A stretch of 64,000 bases of DNA, taken from the IMG/VR virus record IMGVR_UViG_3300027973_000059, positions 1-64,000 of that record. One strand, written 5' to 3'. The translations under genes were made by a program, and so were the position numbers. The stretch is from a virus. Numbering within the stretch: position 1 is the stretch's first letter; the number at the start of each line of letters is the position of its first letter. Under the pieces are notes generated by a model. That model was given only the letters and a program-made list of their open reading frames with translations. It did no database searches and was not told the DNA's origin. This document shows, piece after piece, positions 50,947 to 58,389 of this stretch.

Positions 50947-51324
50947 ATGAAAATAGAAGTCAGCATAGGTGAAGTGGTGGACAAATATACCATCCTAACC
51001 ATAAAAAAGCTTTTAATACACGATACAGAGAAGCTTATAAACATAGATAAAGAATGGAAGGTGGTAAAAAACGCCCTCAACAGAAAGCACTCAGTCATTT
51101 TAATAGACCCCTTAGTCCAAGAGCTGTATTCCATAAACAAAAAACTATGGACAGTAGAAGACCATCTAAGAGAACACGAACACAAAAAAGATTTTGGAGA
51201 AACTTTTGTAGAACTAGCTAGAGAGGTTTACCAATTAAATGATGTCAGAGCCATCATGAAAAAACAAATCAACGCCAAATACGGCTCAGAACTAACCGAA
51301 GAAAAATCATACAAAGAATATTAG
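50947..51324 (+). CDS. DUF6165-like protein
   Basis: A 125-residue helical protein (MKIEVSIGEVVDKYTILTIKKLLIHDTEKLINIDKEW). The start and the pattern of helices match DUF6165, a family often encoded beside LPS-type glycosyltransferases. It is divergent from the glycosyltransferase operon, which strengthens the reading of this locus as a glycan module. Biochemical role unknown. Confidence 0.65.
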   Translation: MKIEVSIGEVVDKYTILTIKKLLIHDTEKLINIDKEWKVVKNALNRKHSVILIDPLVQELYSINKKLWTVEDHLREHEHKKDFGETFVELAREVYQLNDVRAIMKKQINAKYGSELTEEKSYKEY

Positions 51325-51343
51325 GTTTATTAATTTAATTAAA

Positions 51344-51351
51344 TAACTTTG
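51344..51351 (+). promoter_or_regulatory. Promoter core (TAACTTTG)
   Basis: TAACTTTG, 27 bp upstream of the ATG at 51379, preceded by a TTAA-rich tract. Confidence 0.55.
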
Positions 51352-51378
51352 CCAAGATTGTAACAATTATAATAACTT

Positions 51379-51603
51379 ATGAATAAAGTAAAAGAAATAT
51401 TGCTGTCTTATATGACTGCTATGAATCCAACAGAAAAACAAAAAGAAGTAGCTGAAAAAAGACTTGAAATATGTATGGATTGCGAGGAATGGGCAAAAGA
51501 TGCCATAGTACAACATTGCAAAGCTTGCGGGTGCGCTACAAAAATTAAAGTGTTTACCCCTGTAGGTTCTGGGGCTTGCCCAAGGTCTAAATGGACAATA
51601 TAA
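51379..51603 (+). CDS. Small Cys-rich, probably zinc-binding protein
   Basis: A 74-residue protein with CMDCEEWAKDAIVQHCKACGCATKIKVFTPVGSGACPRSKW. Six Cys arranged as CxxC, CxxCxC and a last Cys indicate one or two zinc sites. This type is frequent in phages. Function unknown. Its stop overlaps the next start (TAATG). Confidence 0.6.
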   Translation: MNKVKEILLSYMTAMNPTEKQKEVAEKRLEICMDCEEWAKDAIVQHCKACGCATKIKVFTPVGSGACPRSKWTI

Positions 51604-52499
51604 TGGCAATAGTTTACATACATAGAAGAAATGATATACAAGATGCATTCTTAAATGTATTTTATGTTGGTATTGGTAAAAATACCCAAAGGGCTTATGA
51701 TAAAAGAAAAAATGATAGGTCTGATTTTTGGCATAAAATAGTTGCTAAAAGTGGCTATGCAATAGAAATTACACATGTTAATTTATGTTGGGAAGAAGCT
51801 TGTGCAATAGAAAAATATTTAATATGTTTTTATGGCAGAAGAAATTTGAATTTAGGTAATTTGTGCAATTTAACTGATGGCGGAGAAGGTGTAATAGGTC
51901 ATATAGATACGCCTGAACAATTAGAAAAAAGAATACAAGCAGCAATAATCGTTAATAATAGAGATGGGGCTAGAGAAAAAATGAGCATAGCTTTAAAAAA
52001 AGCAACTTCTAGTCTAGAACATAGAAAAAAAATGAGTCAATTAGGCAAAGAAGCAAGTAATAGACCTGAAGTAAAACAAAAAAGATTAGAAAAATATAAA
52101 ATATTATTACAAAATCCTGAATTTAAAGAAAAGCATAGATTAGCAACAAAAATGGCATTAAACAACCCTGAAATTAGAAAAAAAATTAGTGAAGGTGGGA
52201 GGATAGCACAAAATAAACCAGAGGTAAAAGAAAAAAATTTAATACATCTTAAAAAATTACATGAGAATAAAAAACTTTTAGAAAAAAGGAATAATTCTAT
52301 TAAAAAGGCTTGGGAAGAGAAAAATAAACTAAATATAACATTATCAATAAAAAGATGTGAGAACCCTAGATGCAATAAGGATTTTGAGCAAAAAAGGTCA
52401 TTTCAGAAATATTGTTGTTATAATTGTGGGGGAAGCGTTTACAAGCAAAAAAAACGAACAATGGCAAAAAAAGTGGACAATATAAGTAAATTTATTTAA
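51603..52499 (+). CDS. GIY-YIG-type homing endonuclease with NUMOD3 repeats
   Basis: A 298-residue protein from ATG 51603 (MAIVYIHRRNDIQDAFLNVFYVGIGKN), a GIY-YIG-like core continuing with RSDFWHKIVAKSGYAIEI, EEACAIEKYLICFYG and CNLTDGGEG. The middle has several NUMOD3-like DNA-binding repeats (HRKKMSQLGKEASNRPEVKQK and variants). The C-terminus is a zinc finger (CENPRCNKDF...YCCYNCG). Mobile gene placed between a small Cys-rich protein and the lysis cassette. Confidence 0.75.
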   Translation: MAIVYIHRRNDIQDAFLNVFYVGIGKNTQRAYDKRKNDRSDFWHKIVAKSGYAIEITHVNLCWEEACAIEKYLICFYGRRNLNLGNLCNLTDGGEGVIGHIDTPEQLEKRIQAAIIVNNRDGAREKMSIALKKATSSLEHRKKMSQLGKEASNRPEVKQKRLEKYKILLQNPEFKEKHRLATKMALNNPEIRKKISEGGRIAQNKPEVKEKNLIHLKKLHENKKLLEKRNNSIKKAWEEKNKLNITLSIKRCENPRCNKDFEQKRSFQKYCCYNCGGSVYKQKKRTMAKKVDNISKFI

Positions 52500-52507
52500 T
52501 TATTGGC

Positions 52508-52515
52508 TATATTTG
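52508..52515 (+). promoter_or_regulatory. Promoter core (TATATTTG) for lysis operon
   Basis: TATATTTG, 13 bp upstream of the ATG at 52529. Confidence 0.6.
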
Positions 52516-52528
52516 GTAAAAATTTGAC

Positions 52529-52714
52529 ATGGGAAATAACACATTAGCTGACGTATCTGCATCTGTAAGTTTATTAAGTGCTGCTGTATCTATGACTACA
52601 ATTCAGCCATATATTAGCTTAGTTGCTAGTTTAATTGGTATTTGTTCTGGTTCGTTTGCAATAAGGTATTATTATTTTAAGTTTAAGGAGATAAAAAAAC
52701 GTGGCAACAATTAA
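52529..52714 (+). CDS. Small membrane protein, holin candidate
   Basis: A 61-residue protein with two predicted hydrophobic segments (SVSLLSAAVSMTTI; ISLVASLIGICSGSFAIRYYY) and a basic tail (KFKEIKKRGNN), fitting a small holin. First gene of the lysis cassette. A second holin-like gene is at 54303. Confidence 0.5.
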   Translation: MGNNTLADVSASVSLLSAAVSMTTIQPYISLVASLIGICSGSFAIRYYYFKFKEIKKRGNN

Positions 52715-53252
52715 AAACATATTAATATTAGCACTTATTGTTGTGGTGCTATTTTTTGTTTTAGCCCCTAATAATGGAGGAGGTGGCACTAAAGTTATCA
52801 CCAAGATAGACACAATAATAAAGCACGATACAATAAAAAAATATAAGAAAGGGAATAACATCCCTTTTGTCGTTTTAGATACTCTTTATCAAATTGACGA
52901 AGTTCATGACACTACTTACATTGTCAATGACTACAATACAATCAAGGCTTATTCGGATACTTTACAGATAAATGCGGATAATAGCGTATATATTAAAGAT
53001 ACCATTACTCAAAACAGAATCATAGGAAGGTCATATAAGGCTAATCTAAGTGAAAAAACAATTACAATTACCAACGACATATACCATAAGCCCAAGAACG
53101 AGCTTTATATAGGTCTATTAGGCGATATTAGACGCTTTGATAACAAGATAGGAGTAGGAGTTGGTTTAAATTACAAGAAGCAAAACGAGGCTTATACCAT
53201 TAGTTTTACCACTAACCAAATAAGTCTAGGCTTATATAAAAAATTATTCTAA
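52701..53252 (+). CDS. Membrane-anchored protein of lysis cassette
   Basis: A 183-residue protein starting at GTG. It is preceded by AAGGAG (52686-52691), one of the few Shine-Dalgarno-like sites in the window. The N-terminal segment NILILALIVVVLFFVLAP is a signal anchor; the rest, with DTxIxKHDTI and TDTLQ patterns and a beta-rich C-terminus (ELYIGLLGDIRRF...), would lie in the periplasm. Bacteroidota phages carry similar proteins beside endolysins. A spanin-like role is possible. Confidence 0.45.
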   Translation: MATIKNILILALIVVVLFFVLAPNNGGGGTKVITKIDTIIKHDTIKKYKKGNNIPFVVLDTLYQIDEVHDTTYIVNDYNTIKAYSDTLQINADNSVYIKDTITQNRIIGRSYKANLSEKTITITNDIYHKPKNELYIGLLGDIRRFDNKIGVGVGLNYKKQNEAYTISFTTNQISLGLYKKLF

Positions 53253-53554
53253 TGGCTACAAGTAAAAAAGTAAACATAGGGGCTAACCCATTACCAATAA
53301 GTTTTAAAGACTTTGCCAAAAATCCTGTAGTGGGAACTTTGTTTATTGTCTTAATAGCTATTGGGTATTTATATGTAGATATAAGAAGCACATTCCAATC
53401 ACAAGCCAAGTCCCAAGATTTTAGAATTGAAAAAGTAGAAAACAGATTAGATTTAGTTCAAGAAGCTTTAAGAAGAAGCGACTCAGCTAAAGCAGTATCT
53501 ACTACTCAATTAAGAACATTGCAGGAACTAGGCGCAATTAAATCCATCAAATAA
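53252..53554 (+). CDS. Small transmembrane coiled-coil protein
   Basis: A 100-residue protein with one membrane helix (PVVGTLFIVLIAIGYLYVDI) and a C-terminal coiled coil (FRIEKVENRLDLVQEALRR). Overlaps both neighbours by one base. Possibly an inner-membrane spanin or holin partner. Confidence 0.5.
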   Translation: MATSKKVNIGANPLPISFKDFAKNPVVGTLFIVLIAIGYLYVDIRSTFQSQAKSQDFRIEKVENRLDLVQEALRRSDSAKAVSTTQLRTLQELGAIKSIK

Positions 53555-53673
53555 TGAGAGATTTATTAAACGATTACGGGTTCCATATCCAATTATTATT
53601 AGTTGGCGTATGCTGGGCATTTATGGCGGTTTATGTATATGAAAGAATAAAAGAGAAAAAAAATAAAAAGTGA
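53554..53673 (+). CDS. Very small membrane protein
   Basis: A 39-residue ORF (MRDLLNDYGFHIQLLLVGVCWAFMAVYVYERIKEKKNKK) with a single membrane helix and a basic end. Start and stop overlap the flanking genes, so it is probably translated as part of the lysis operon. Confidence 0.5.
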   Translation: MRDLLNDYGFHIQLLLVGVCWAFMAVYVYERIKEKKNKK

Positions 53674-53996
53674 GATATTTTTTATTAATATTTTTGTTTG
53701 GATGTCAAGCTACTGCACAGAACGAAAGTGAAACTGCAAAAAAAGATAGAGAGTTTCAAAACCTTTTATCAAAAGTAGAAGAAAACACACAAGCAAGTGC
53801 TAAAGTTCAAAAAGAGGCTAGTAAAAAACAATCACAAATAGTAACGGAAGCCGTTAATACAATAGTAACATTAAAAGAAGAAAACAAAGATTTAAAAACA
53901 GAGTTAAATGAAGTTAAAGTTAAGCTTGATAGTGCTAATGCTGATACTATCATACCATTTGTCTTACTCCCAATACCCCGTAAAAAGGTTATTTAG
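53670..53996 (+). CDS. Lipoprotein with coiled coil, outer spanin candidate
   Basis: A 108-residue protein from GTG (MRYFLLIFLFGCQATAQ). LFLFGC is a lipobox, with Cys12 as the lipidation site. A coiled coil follows (REFQNLLSKVEENTQ; TLKEENKDLKTELNEVKVKL). The gene contains the start of the next gene in another frame (89-bp overlap), like nested Rz/Rz1 pairs. Outer-membrane spanin function is inferred. Confidence 0.55.
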   Translation: MRYFLLIFLFGCQATAQNESETAKKDREFQNLLSKVEENTQASAKVQKEASKKQSQIVTEAVNTIVTLKEENKDLKTELNEVKVKLDSANADTIIPFVLLPIPRKKVI

Positions 53997-54303
53997 AGGT
54001 GATTCAGTGGTTATGATGAAAGTTTCGCAAGCTGATACAATAAATTTATTATTTAGTTCATATAACAACACAATAAGTACATTAAAAGATTCGTTAACAA
54101 TTAAAAAAGAAAAATATGATAGCCTTTATCAAACAATATATCAAACAAAAGATAGCTTCTATAATTGGAAGTGGAAATATGAAGCAAATAGAAACATCTA
54201 TATTGCCAGAGAAACCGAAAAAGAAAAAGACAAAAAGTACGACTTTGCCCAAAAAGTAATCCTTATAGGAATAATATTTTTACAATTTCAAAGTATAAAA
54301 TAA
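53908..54303 (+). CDS. Signal-peptide coiled-coil protein, spanin-like
   Basis: A 131-residue protein with a signal sequence (MKLKLSLIVLMLILSYHLSYSQ), a Lys/Asp/Tyr-rich coiled coil and a C-terminal hydrophobic segment (VILIGIIFLQF). It overlaps the lipoprotein gene upstream and ends in the start codon of the holin-like gene. May be the partner of the lipoprotein in envelope disruption. Confidence 0.5.
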   Translation: MKLKLSLIVLMLILSYHLSYSQYPVKRLFRGDSVVMMKVSQADTINLLFSSYNNTISTLKDSLTIKKEKYDSLYQTIYQTKDSFYNWKWKYEANRNIYIARETEKEKDKKYDFAQKVILIGIIFLQFQSIK

Positions 54304-54527
54304 TGAAACAATTTTTTCAAGATGAAACGGGACAATTAAGTATGAAGCGCATATGTGGATTGCTTTGTACCACAGCCTTGTGCGTTACCATGTACCACAA
54401 TAGTTTTAGTGATGAGCATACAGCACCATCGCCGGTATTAGTAGAATCGGTAGCGTTATTGGCTTTTGGATGTCTAGGATTAACAGCAGTAGAAAAAATA
54501 TTTAAAAAAGATAAAACACAAGACTAA
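54303..54527 (+). CDS. Holin-like membrane protein
   Basis: A 74-residue protein (MKQFFQDETGQLSMKRICGLL...) with two hydrophobic segments (GLLCTTALCVTMYH; VESVALLAFGCLGLTAV) and a charged tail. The start QDETGQLSMKR is typical of holins encoded next to Bacteroidota phage endolysins. It overlaps the endolysin start by one base. Confidence 0.65.
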   Translation: MKQFFQDETGQLSMKRICGLLCTTALCVTMYHNSFSDEHTAPSPVLVESVALLAFGCLGLTAVEKIFKKDKTQD

Positions 54528-54997
54528 TGAAATTATCTGAACACTTAGACTTAGCCGAAGTAATTCGTAGCGAAACTGCCAAGCGTCATGGTATATCAAA
54601 TATGCCAACAGAAGAACATATTGCTAACTTTAAATTGTTAGCAGAAAATGTATTTGAAAAAGTAAGGAACAATTTTCGTTGTCCTATCCACATTAGTTCA
54701 GGATACAGGTCAAAAGAACTTAATGCTTGTACGCCGGGCGCTTCGGCTACATCACAGCATAGTACAGGTGAAGCGATTGATATTGATATGGATGGTAGTG
54801 CAAATGGGGTTACCAACAAAATGGTATTTAATTACATCAAGGATAGTCTAGAATTTGACCAATTAATTTGGGAATTTGGTACCAATGAAAACCCTGATTG
54901 GGTTCATGTTTCTTATGAAAGTACCGGTAAGCAAAGAAAACAAATTTTAAAGGCGACAAGAGTTGATGGAAAACCACACTATTCTCCATACAAATAA
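54527..54997 (+). CDS. Endolysin, M15-family peptidase
   Basis: A 156-residue enzyme of the M15 (D-Ala-D-Ala carboxypeptidase/endopeptidase) type that cuts peptidoglycan cross-links. Zinc ligands are H78 and D85 in SQHSTGEAIDID and H127 in PDWVHVSY. SSGYRS (57-62) and QLIWEFG are also conserved. No signal peptide, so it needs the holin to reach the wall. Confidence 0.85.
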   Translation: MKLSEHLDLAEVIRSETAKRHGISNMPTEEHIANFKLLAENVFEKVRNNFRCPIHISSGYRSKELNACTPGASATSQHSTGEAIDIDMDGSANGVTNKMVFNYIKDSLEFDQLIWEFGTNENPDWVHVSYESTGKQRKQILKATRVDGKPHYSPYK

Positions 54998-55002
54998 AAC
55001 AT

Positions 55003-56007
55003 ATGTCTGCAAGCAATGGCAACCACCTAATCTCAAAAGAATACCGAACCAAACATCCTGATATGCCTACTAAGAAATTAGCTAGGATAATGTATTCTGA
55101 AAATAATTTGAATTTTAAAAGCGTGGATTCTGCAATGAGTTCTTTGCGTTATATTGAAGGCAAATATGGGTCTATAGCTAGAACTAGAGTAAAAAATAGT
55201 GAGTTTTTAAAAACAGAAGCTAGACCATACAATCCTTACAACCTTCCCAAGTCAGATGAAACAGTTTTTGAGCCATATGAAATAACAGGGCATAAAAGAG
55301 TTTTAGTATTATCTGATATCCATGCTCCTTACCATAACATAGAATCCATTACCCTAGCTTTACAACACGCCAAGAAAAGTAAACCTGACGCTTTACTTTT
55401 AAACGGCGATACAATAGACTGCCATAGGCTAAGTAGGTTCATCAAAGACCCGAAAAAGCGTAATTTTAAATTAGAATTAGATACATTCAAATCGTTATTT
55501 GACATATTTGAAAAAGAATTAAAATGTAAAATCTATTTTAAAATAGGCAATCATGAGGAAAGGTATGAGCATTTTCTTTATGAAAAAGCTGGCGAACTTG
55601 TGGGAATAGAAGAATTTGAATTTTCTAATATTATTAAAGCAAGAGCAAGAGGGATTGAAATTATTGGTGGTAAAAAACCAATGAAATTAAATAATCTTTG
55701 GGGTGTGCATGGGCATGAGTATGTTGGGGGTATTTCAGCTCCCGTAAACCCCGCAAGAGGATTATTTTTGCGCTCTAAAGTTAGCTCGTTTCAAGGACAT
55801 TGTCACCAAACTTCCTCCCACGTTGAATCAAGACTTTCGGGAGAATCAATAGCCACTTATTCAATAGGCTGTTTATCAGAATTGTATCCGGATTATATGC
55901 CATTCAATAAATGGAATCATGGATTTGCAGAGATTGATTTAGATGAAAATGGACAAGACTACGAATTCAGAAATTATAGAATTAAAAATGGTAAGGTTTC
56001 ATTATAA
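55003..56007 (+). CDS. Calcineurin-like metallophosphoesterase with N-terminal helical domain
   Basis: A 334-residue protein. Residues about 10-65 form a small helical, HTH-like domain (TKHPDMPTKKLARIMYSENNLNF). From 100 on the phosphoesterase signature is complete: LSDIHAPYHN, LLNGDTIDCHR, IGNHEERYEHF, GVHGHEYVG and QGHCHQ, a two-metal site. Substrate could be nucleotides, nucleic acid ends or protein phosphate. Downstream of the endolysin, same operon. Confidence 0.75.
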   Translation: MSASNGNHLISKEYRTKHPDMPTKKLARIMYSENNLNFKSVDSAMSSLRYIEGKYGSIARTRVKNSEFLKTEARPYNPYNLPKSDETVFEPYEITGHKRVLVLSDIHAPYHNIESITLALQHAKKSKPDALLLNGDTIDCHRLSRFIKDPKKRNFKLELDTFKSLFDIFEKELKCKIYFKIGNHEERYEHFLYEKAGELVGIEEFEFSNIIKARARGIEIIGGKKPMKLNNLWGVHGHEYVGGISAPVNPARGLFLRSKVSSFQGHCHQTSSHVESRLSGESIATYSIGCLSELYPDYMPFNKWNHGFAEIDLDENGQDYEFRNYRIKNGKVSL

Positions 56008-56282
56008 TGGCAAAGATTAAAATAATATATCGTAAACTAGGGAAGGAACAAGCCTACGGCATAGCCTCAAGTGATGGTATAATAGAAATTGATAGCCGAC
56101 TAAAATCAAAGAAGCACCTTGAAGTTTTAATTCATGAGCTTTTGCATCTCTTAAATCCAAAGGACACAGAGGAAATGGTTATTAAAAAGTCTGTTACATT
56201 AACCAAGATATTATGGCAAGAAGGATATAGAAGGATTGACCAATCTACTGACCACGAACCACTTCAAGACGGCAGTAAATGA
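56007..56282 (+). CDS. Small HExxH metallopeptidase-like protein
   Basis: A 91-residue protein with HELLH at 43-47 in EVLIHELLHLLNPKDTEEM, a gluzincin-like zinc helix. It lacks a signal peptide. The rest is short for a full protease, so it may need a partner or be a minimal zincin seen in phages. Stop overlaps the next start (ATGA). Confidence 0.6.
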   Translation: MAKIKIIYRKLGKEQAYGIASSDGIIEIDSRLKSKKHLEVLIHELLHLLNPKDTEEMVIKKSVTLTKILWQEGYRRIDQSTDHEPLQDGSK

Positions 56283-56449
56283 GAGCGTATCGAGTATATT
56301 TCAAAAAAAACGGCATAAACCTAACTAAATTGGTCTATGCCGAGTCTTTGCTTGAGGTTCTCAATCAATTTAAAAACATGGAAGTAGTAATGATAAAAGA
56401 ATTAGACTTGCTTCCGGAAGGCGATATAGATGTTATTAGTCTAAATTAG
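56279..56449 (+). CDS. Small unknown protein, end of lysis operon
   Basis: A 56-residue protein (MRAYRVYFKKNGINLTKLVYAESLLEVLNQF) with an alpha/beta pattern. Its stop overlaps the convergent minus-strand gene by 14 bp. No family recognised. Confidence 0.5.
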   Translation: MRAYRVYFKKNGINLTKLVYAESLLEVLNQFKNMEVVMIKELDLLPEGDIDVISLN

Positions 56450-56630
56450 GTTTAATAATTAAATAATATTCATCAATTCCATTAGGCTTAATTTCAGCTT
56501 TCCATATTCGTAATATTCTTCTACGATTATAAGAATCAAAAAAATTATATTGTCTTATCAAGACTTCTCCCTTAAATAACTGCATCTTCCCTTTTGTCTT
56601 GTACCATAGGTATTCTTTCTTTGGATTCAT
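56436..56630 (-). CDS. Small unknown protein
   Basis: A 64-residue basic protein rich in Tyr, Trp and Lys (MNPKKEYLWYKTKGKMQLFKGE). Last gene of the long minus-strand cluster, converging with the lysis operon. No terminator hairpin is obvious between them. Confidence 0.5.
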   Translation of the reverse strand: MNPKKEYLWYKTKGKMQLFKGEVLIRQYNFFDSYNRRRILRIWKAEIKPNGIDEYYLIIKPNLD

Positions 56631-56742
56631 ATTTCTTTTTTAATTCATTGAACTGAGCGACTAATTCCTTTATTCTTTCTCTTAACTGCTCATTTTCTAA
56701 GTTAAGAATATAGTTCTGTCCTATCTCATATTTATTTTTCAT
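56572..56742 (-). CDS. Small coiled-coil protein
   Basis: A 56-residue protein (MKNKYEIGQNYILNLENEQLRERIKELVAQFNELKKKY) that is almost entirely coiled coil. Three consecutive in-frame ATGs (56748, 56745, 56742) make the exact start uncertain. It overlaps both neighbours. Confidence 0.5.
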   Translation of the reverse strand: MKNKYEIGQNYILNLENEQLRERIKELVAQFNELKKKYESKERIPMVQDKREDAVI

Positions 56743-56962
56743 CATCATTATTTTCGGGGATTATAAATTTACATTCCTTAACAGGGTTATTAGCCCATTT
56801 ATTATACAGGTCATACATCTCCTCAAATCTTTCTTGGTCATACCAAGCATTATGATATAGTTCAGCAATAATCATTTGCCTTTCAAAAGGAGTGAAGTCA
56901 GCAAATGTAGTAAAATTAGCAAGCTCTATTGGTTTGCCTAAAACATCTTCAGTATTTATCAT
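56732..56962 (-). CDS. Small acidic helical protein
   Basis: A 76-residue acidic protein (MINTEDVLGKPIELANFTTFADFTPFERQMIIAELYHNAWYDQERFEEMYDLYNKW). The ATG follows the recurring leader TTAAACAAAATG. No family recognised. Confidence 0.55.
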   Translation of the reverse strand: MINTEDVLGKPIELANFTTFADFTPFERQMIIAELYHNAWYDQERFEEMYDLYNKWANNPVKECKFIIPENNDDEK

Positions 56963-56972
56963 TTTGTTTAAT

Positions 56973-57176
56973 TTAAAAGTTTACATCTACGGTTAAAACA
57001 TGCACCTTGCCTACTTTATTATATTTTAATACTTCCGGCAAATGCATGTTATGATTCAATCTATATTTAATTGCCTGCTGTGATAATTGTGCATTAGGAT
57101 TTTTTCTATTTGCTCTAAAATGATTTGGGTCAATTTTAGATGCATATTCTGATACACTAATTTGTTTTGTCTTCAT
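56973..57176 (-). CDS. Small basic protein, possible HTH
   Basis: A 67-residue protein with SVSEYASKIDPNHFRANRKNPNAQLSQQAIKYRLNHNMHLP, which may form a helix-turn-helix, and a final beta hairpin (KVGKVHVLTVDVNF). Overlaps the upstream gene by one base. Confidence 0.5.
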   Translation of the reverse strand: MKTKQISVSEYASKIDPNHFRANRKNPNAQLSQQAIKYRLNHNMHLPEVLKYNKVGKVHVLTVDVNF

Positions 57177-57394
57177 TATATTATTTCTTTTAATAAAATT
57201 TTAGTAATAGATGGATTTGCAATTGACCATTTTACTTCTTCAAATGCTTCTAAAGCCTCTTGTTTAGCTTTTTCTTTTGTTTCTACTGAATCATTTGTAT
57301 AATACAATACACATTTTTCTTGTTTGCCATCCAAATATACTCTATACCAATTTTCTTTGAATCCTTCTGTAAGGGTTAATGTTACTTCTTTCAT
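57176..57394 (-). CDS. Small unknown protein
   Basis: A 72-residue protein (MKEVTLTLTEGFKENWYRVYLDGKQEKC) with an alpha/beta pattern. No motif. ATG preceded by TTAAACA. Confidence 0.5.
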   Translation of the reverse strand: MKEVTLTLTEGFKENWYRVYLDGKQEKCVLYYTNDSVETKEKAKQEALEAFEEVKWSIANPSITKILLKEII

Positions 57395-57397
57395 TGT

Positions 57398-57634
57398 TTA
57401 ATTTTTAATTTGTTTAAAATCTTCTTCAAATACAATTACCAAAATATTTGCATAATCATCTTGCACTAATAATCTATAATCTACTACTAGATGCACATTA
57501 TTTCCATTTTCATCAGTATGGATATATTTATCACCTACATTTAAAGGGATTGTGCATTTTATATCTAATAATAAGTTTTCAAATGATGGATTTCTTTTAA
57601 TCCATCTAAATTGTAATTGTGTTTCTTTTTCCAT
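57398..57634 (-). CDS. Small unknown protein, paralogue of 57813 gene
   Basis: A 78-residue beta-rich protein starting MEKETQLQF. It shares with the gene at 57813-58019 the MEKET start, a VGD-Y-I segment, DE-G and a final LVI strand, indicating duplication. Function unknown. Confidence 0.5.
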   Translation of the reverse strand: MEKETQLQFRWIKRNPSFENLLLDIKCTIPLNVGDKYIHTDENGNNVHLVVDYRLLVQDDYANILVIVFEEDFKQIKN

Positions 57635-57640
57635 TGTTTT

Positions 57641-57811
57641 TTAGTTTAATTTATTAATTTTAATTTCTTCAATTTGTCCCTCTGCTTGTTCGTCCTTTTC
57701 TCTTTCTTCAATATCTTCTTCGGATTCCCAATCGCAATGGTCAAGACAATCAGGACAAATATCCATTTCGGTCATTGTGGTATATGCTCCACAGCAAGTT
57801 GAATAAGGCAT
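57641..57811 (-). CDS. Small Cys-rich protein (zinc-ribbon-like)
   Basis: A 56-residue ORF starting MPYSTCCGAYTTMTEMDICPDCLDHCDWE, ending in a Glu/Lys helix. CC...CxxCxxxC suggests one zinc site. Similar short proteins are common in aquatic phages. It sits between the two paralogues. Confidence 0.55.
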   Translation of the reverse strand: MPYSTCCGAYTTMTEMDICPDCLDHCDWESEEDIEEREKDEQAEGQIEEIKINKLN

Positions 57812-57812
57812 A

Positions 57813-58019
57813 TTAAATATATTTTAATGTTATTACTAAATTGTTTGTTACTGAATTAAATAATCTTTTACTTGTCATTAAAAATTGAGTTTGACCTTGT
57901 TCATCAAGGTAGCTAATATAATCTCCTACATTAGGAGAAATAGTAAAAGGTAGTTTAAGTGTAATATATTGCCCATCTTCTTGCATGTGCAAATAATGGA
58001 TTGATGTTTCTTTTTCCAT
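57813..58019 (-). CDS. Small unknown protein, paralogue of 57398 gene
   Basis: A 68-residue protein starting MEKETSIHYLHMQEDGQY, with PNVGDYISYLDEQGQ aligned to the PLNVGDKYIHTDENG of the 57398 gene product. Function unknown. Confidence 0.5.
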   Translation of the reverse strand: MEKETSIHYLHMQEDGQYITLKLPFTISPNVGDYISYLDEQGQTQFLMTSKRLFNSVTNNLVITLKYI

Positions 58020-58022
58020 AAT

Positions 58023-58259
58023 TTAATTGTTAAAATGTTTATCAAAAATTTCGTTAAAATAGTTTTCTCTGTTGGATGCTACGCAGTTTACTTCTTCTGC
58101 AAATTCATCCCATTCTTTATCGGATTTAATTACGCCCCATTTATCGGCTAATGCTTGCCACATAGTTATAAAGTCTTCCATATCTAAATTGGGTAAAGCT
58201 TCGCTCTTAAACATCTTAAAGAATGTTTCGCATAGTAGTTTCTTAGCTGTTTTTTCCAT
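58023..58259 (-). CDS. Small acidic helical protein
   Basis: A 78-residue protein beginning MEKTAKKLLCETFFKMFKSEALPN. The open frame reaches 58316, but the ATG at 58259 overlaps the end of a small membrane ORF and is preferred. Probably co-translated with it. Confidence 0.5.
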   Translation of the reverse strand: MEKTAKKLLCETFFKMFKSEALPNLDMEDFITMWQALADKWGVIKSDKEWDEFAEEVNCVASNRENYFNEIFDKHFNN

Positions 58260-58389
58260 GGCGTAATCTTTTAAGTTCAAAATAAAGGTGAGCCGTAAAA
58301 TACACGCAACAAGCAAGCGGGACGCTAATGAAAAAGAATTTCAACATTTCAAATACAAAAATTAAAGTTTCTTTAATTAATAGTTTCAT
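58243..58389 (-). CDS. Small membrane protein behind consensus promoter
   Basis: A 48-residue ORF starting MKLLIKETLIFVFEMLKFFF. One hydrophobic segment (IFVFEMLKFFFISVPLACCVYFTA) is followed by a basic end (LKRLRHGKNS), predicting a single membrane helix. It starts 22 bp behind a textbook promoter and overlaps the next gene by 17 bp. Confidence 0.5.
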   Translation of the reverse strand: MKLLIKETLIFVFEMLKFFFISVPLACCVYFTAHLYFELKRLRHGKNS

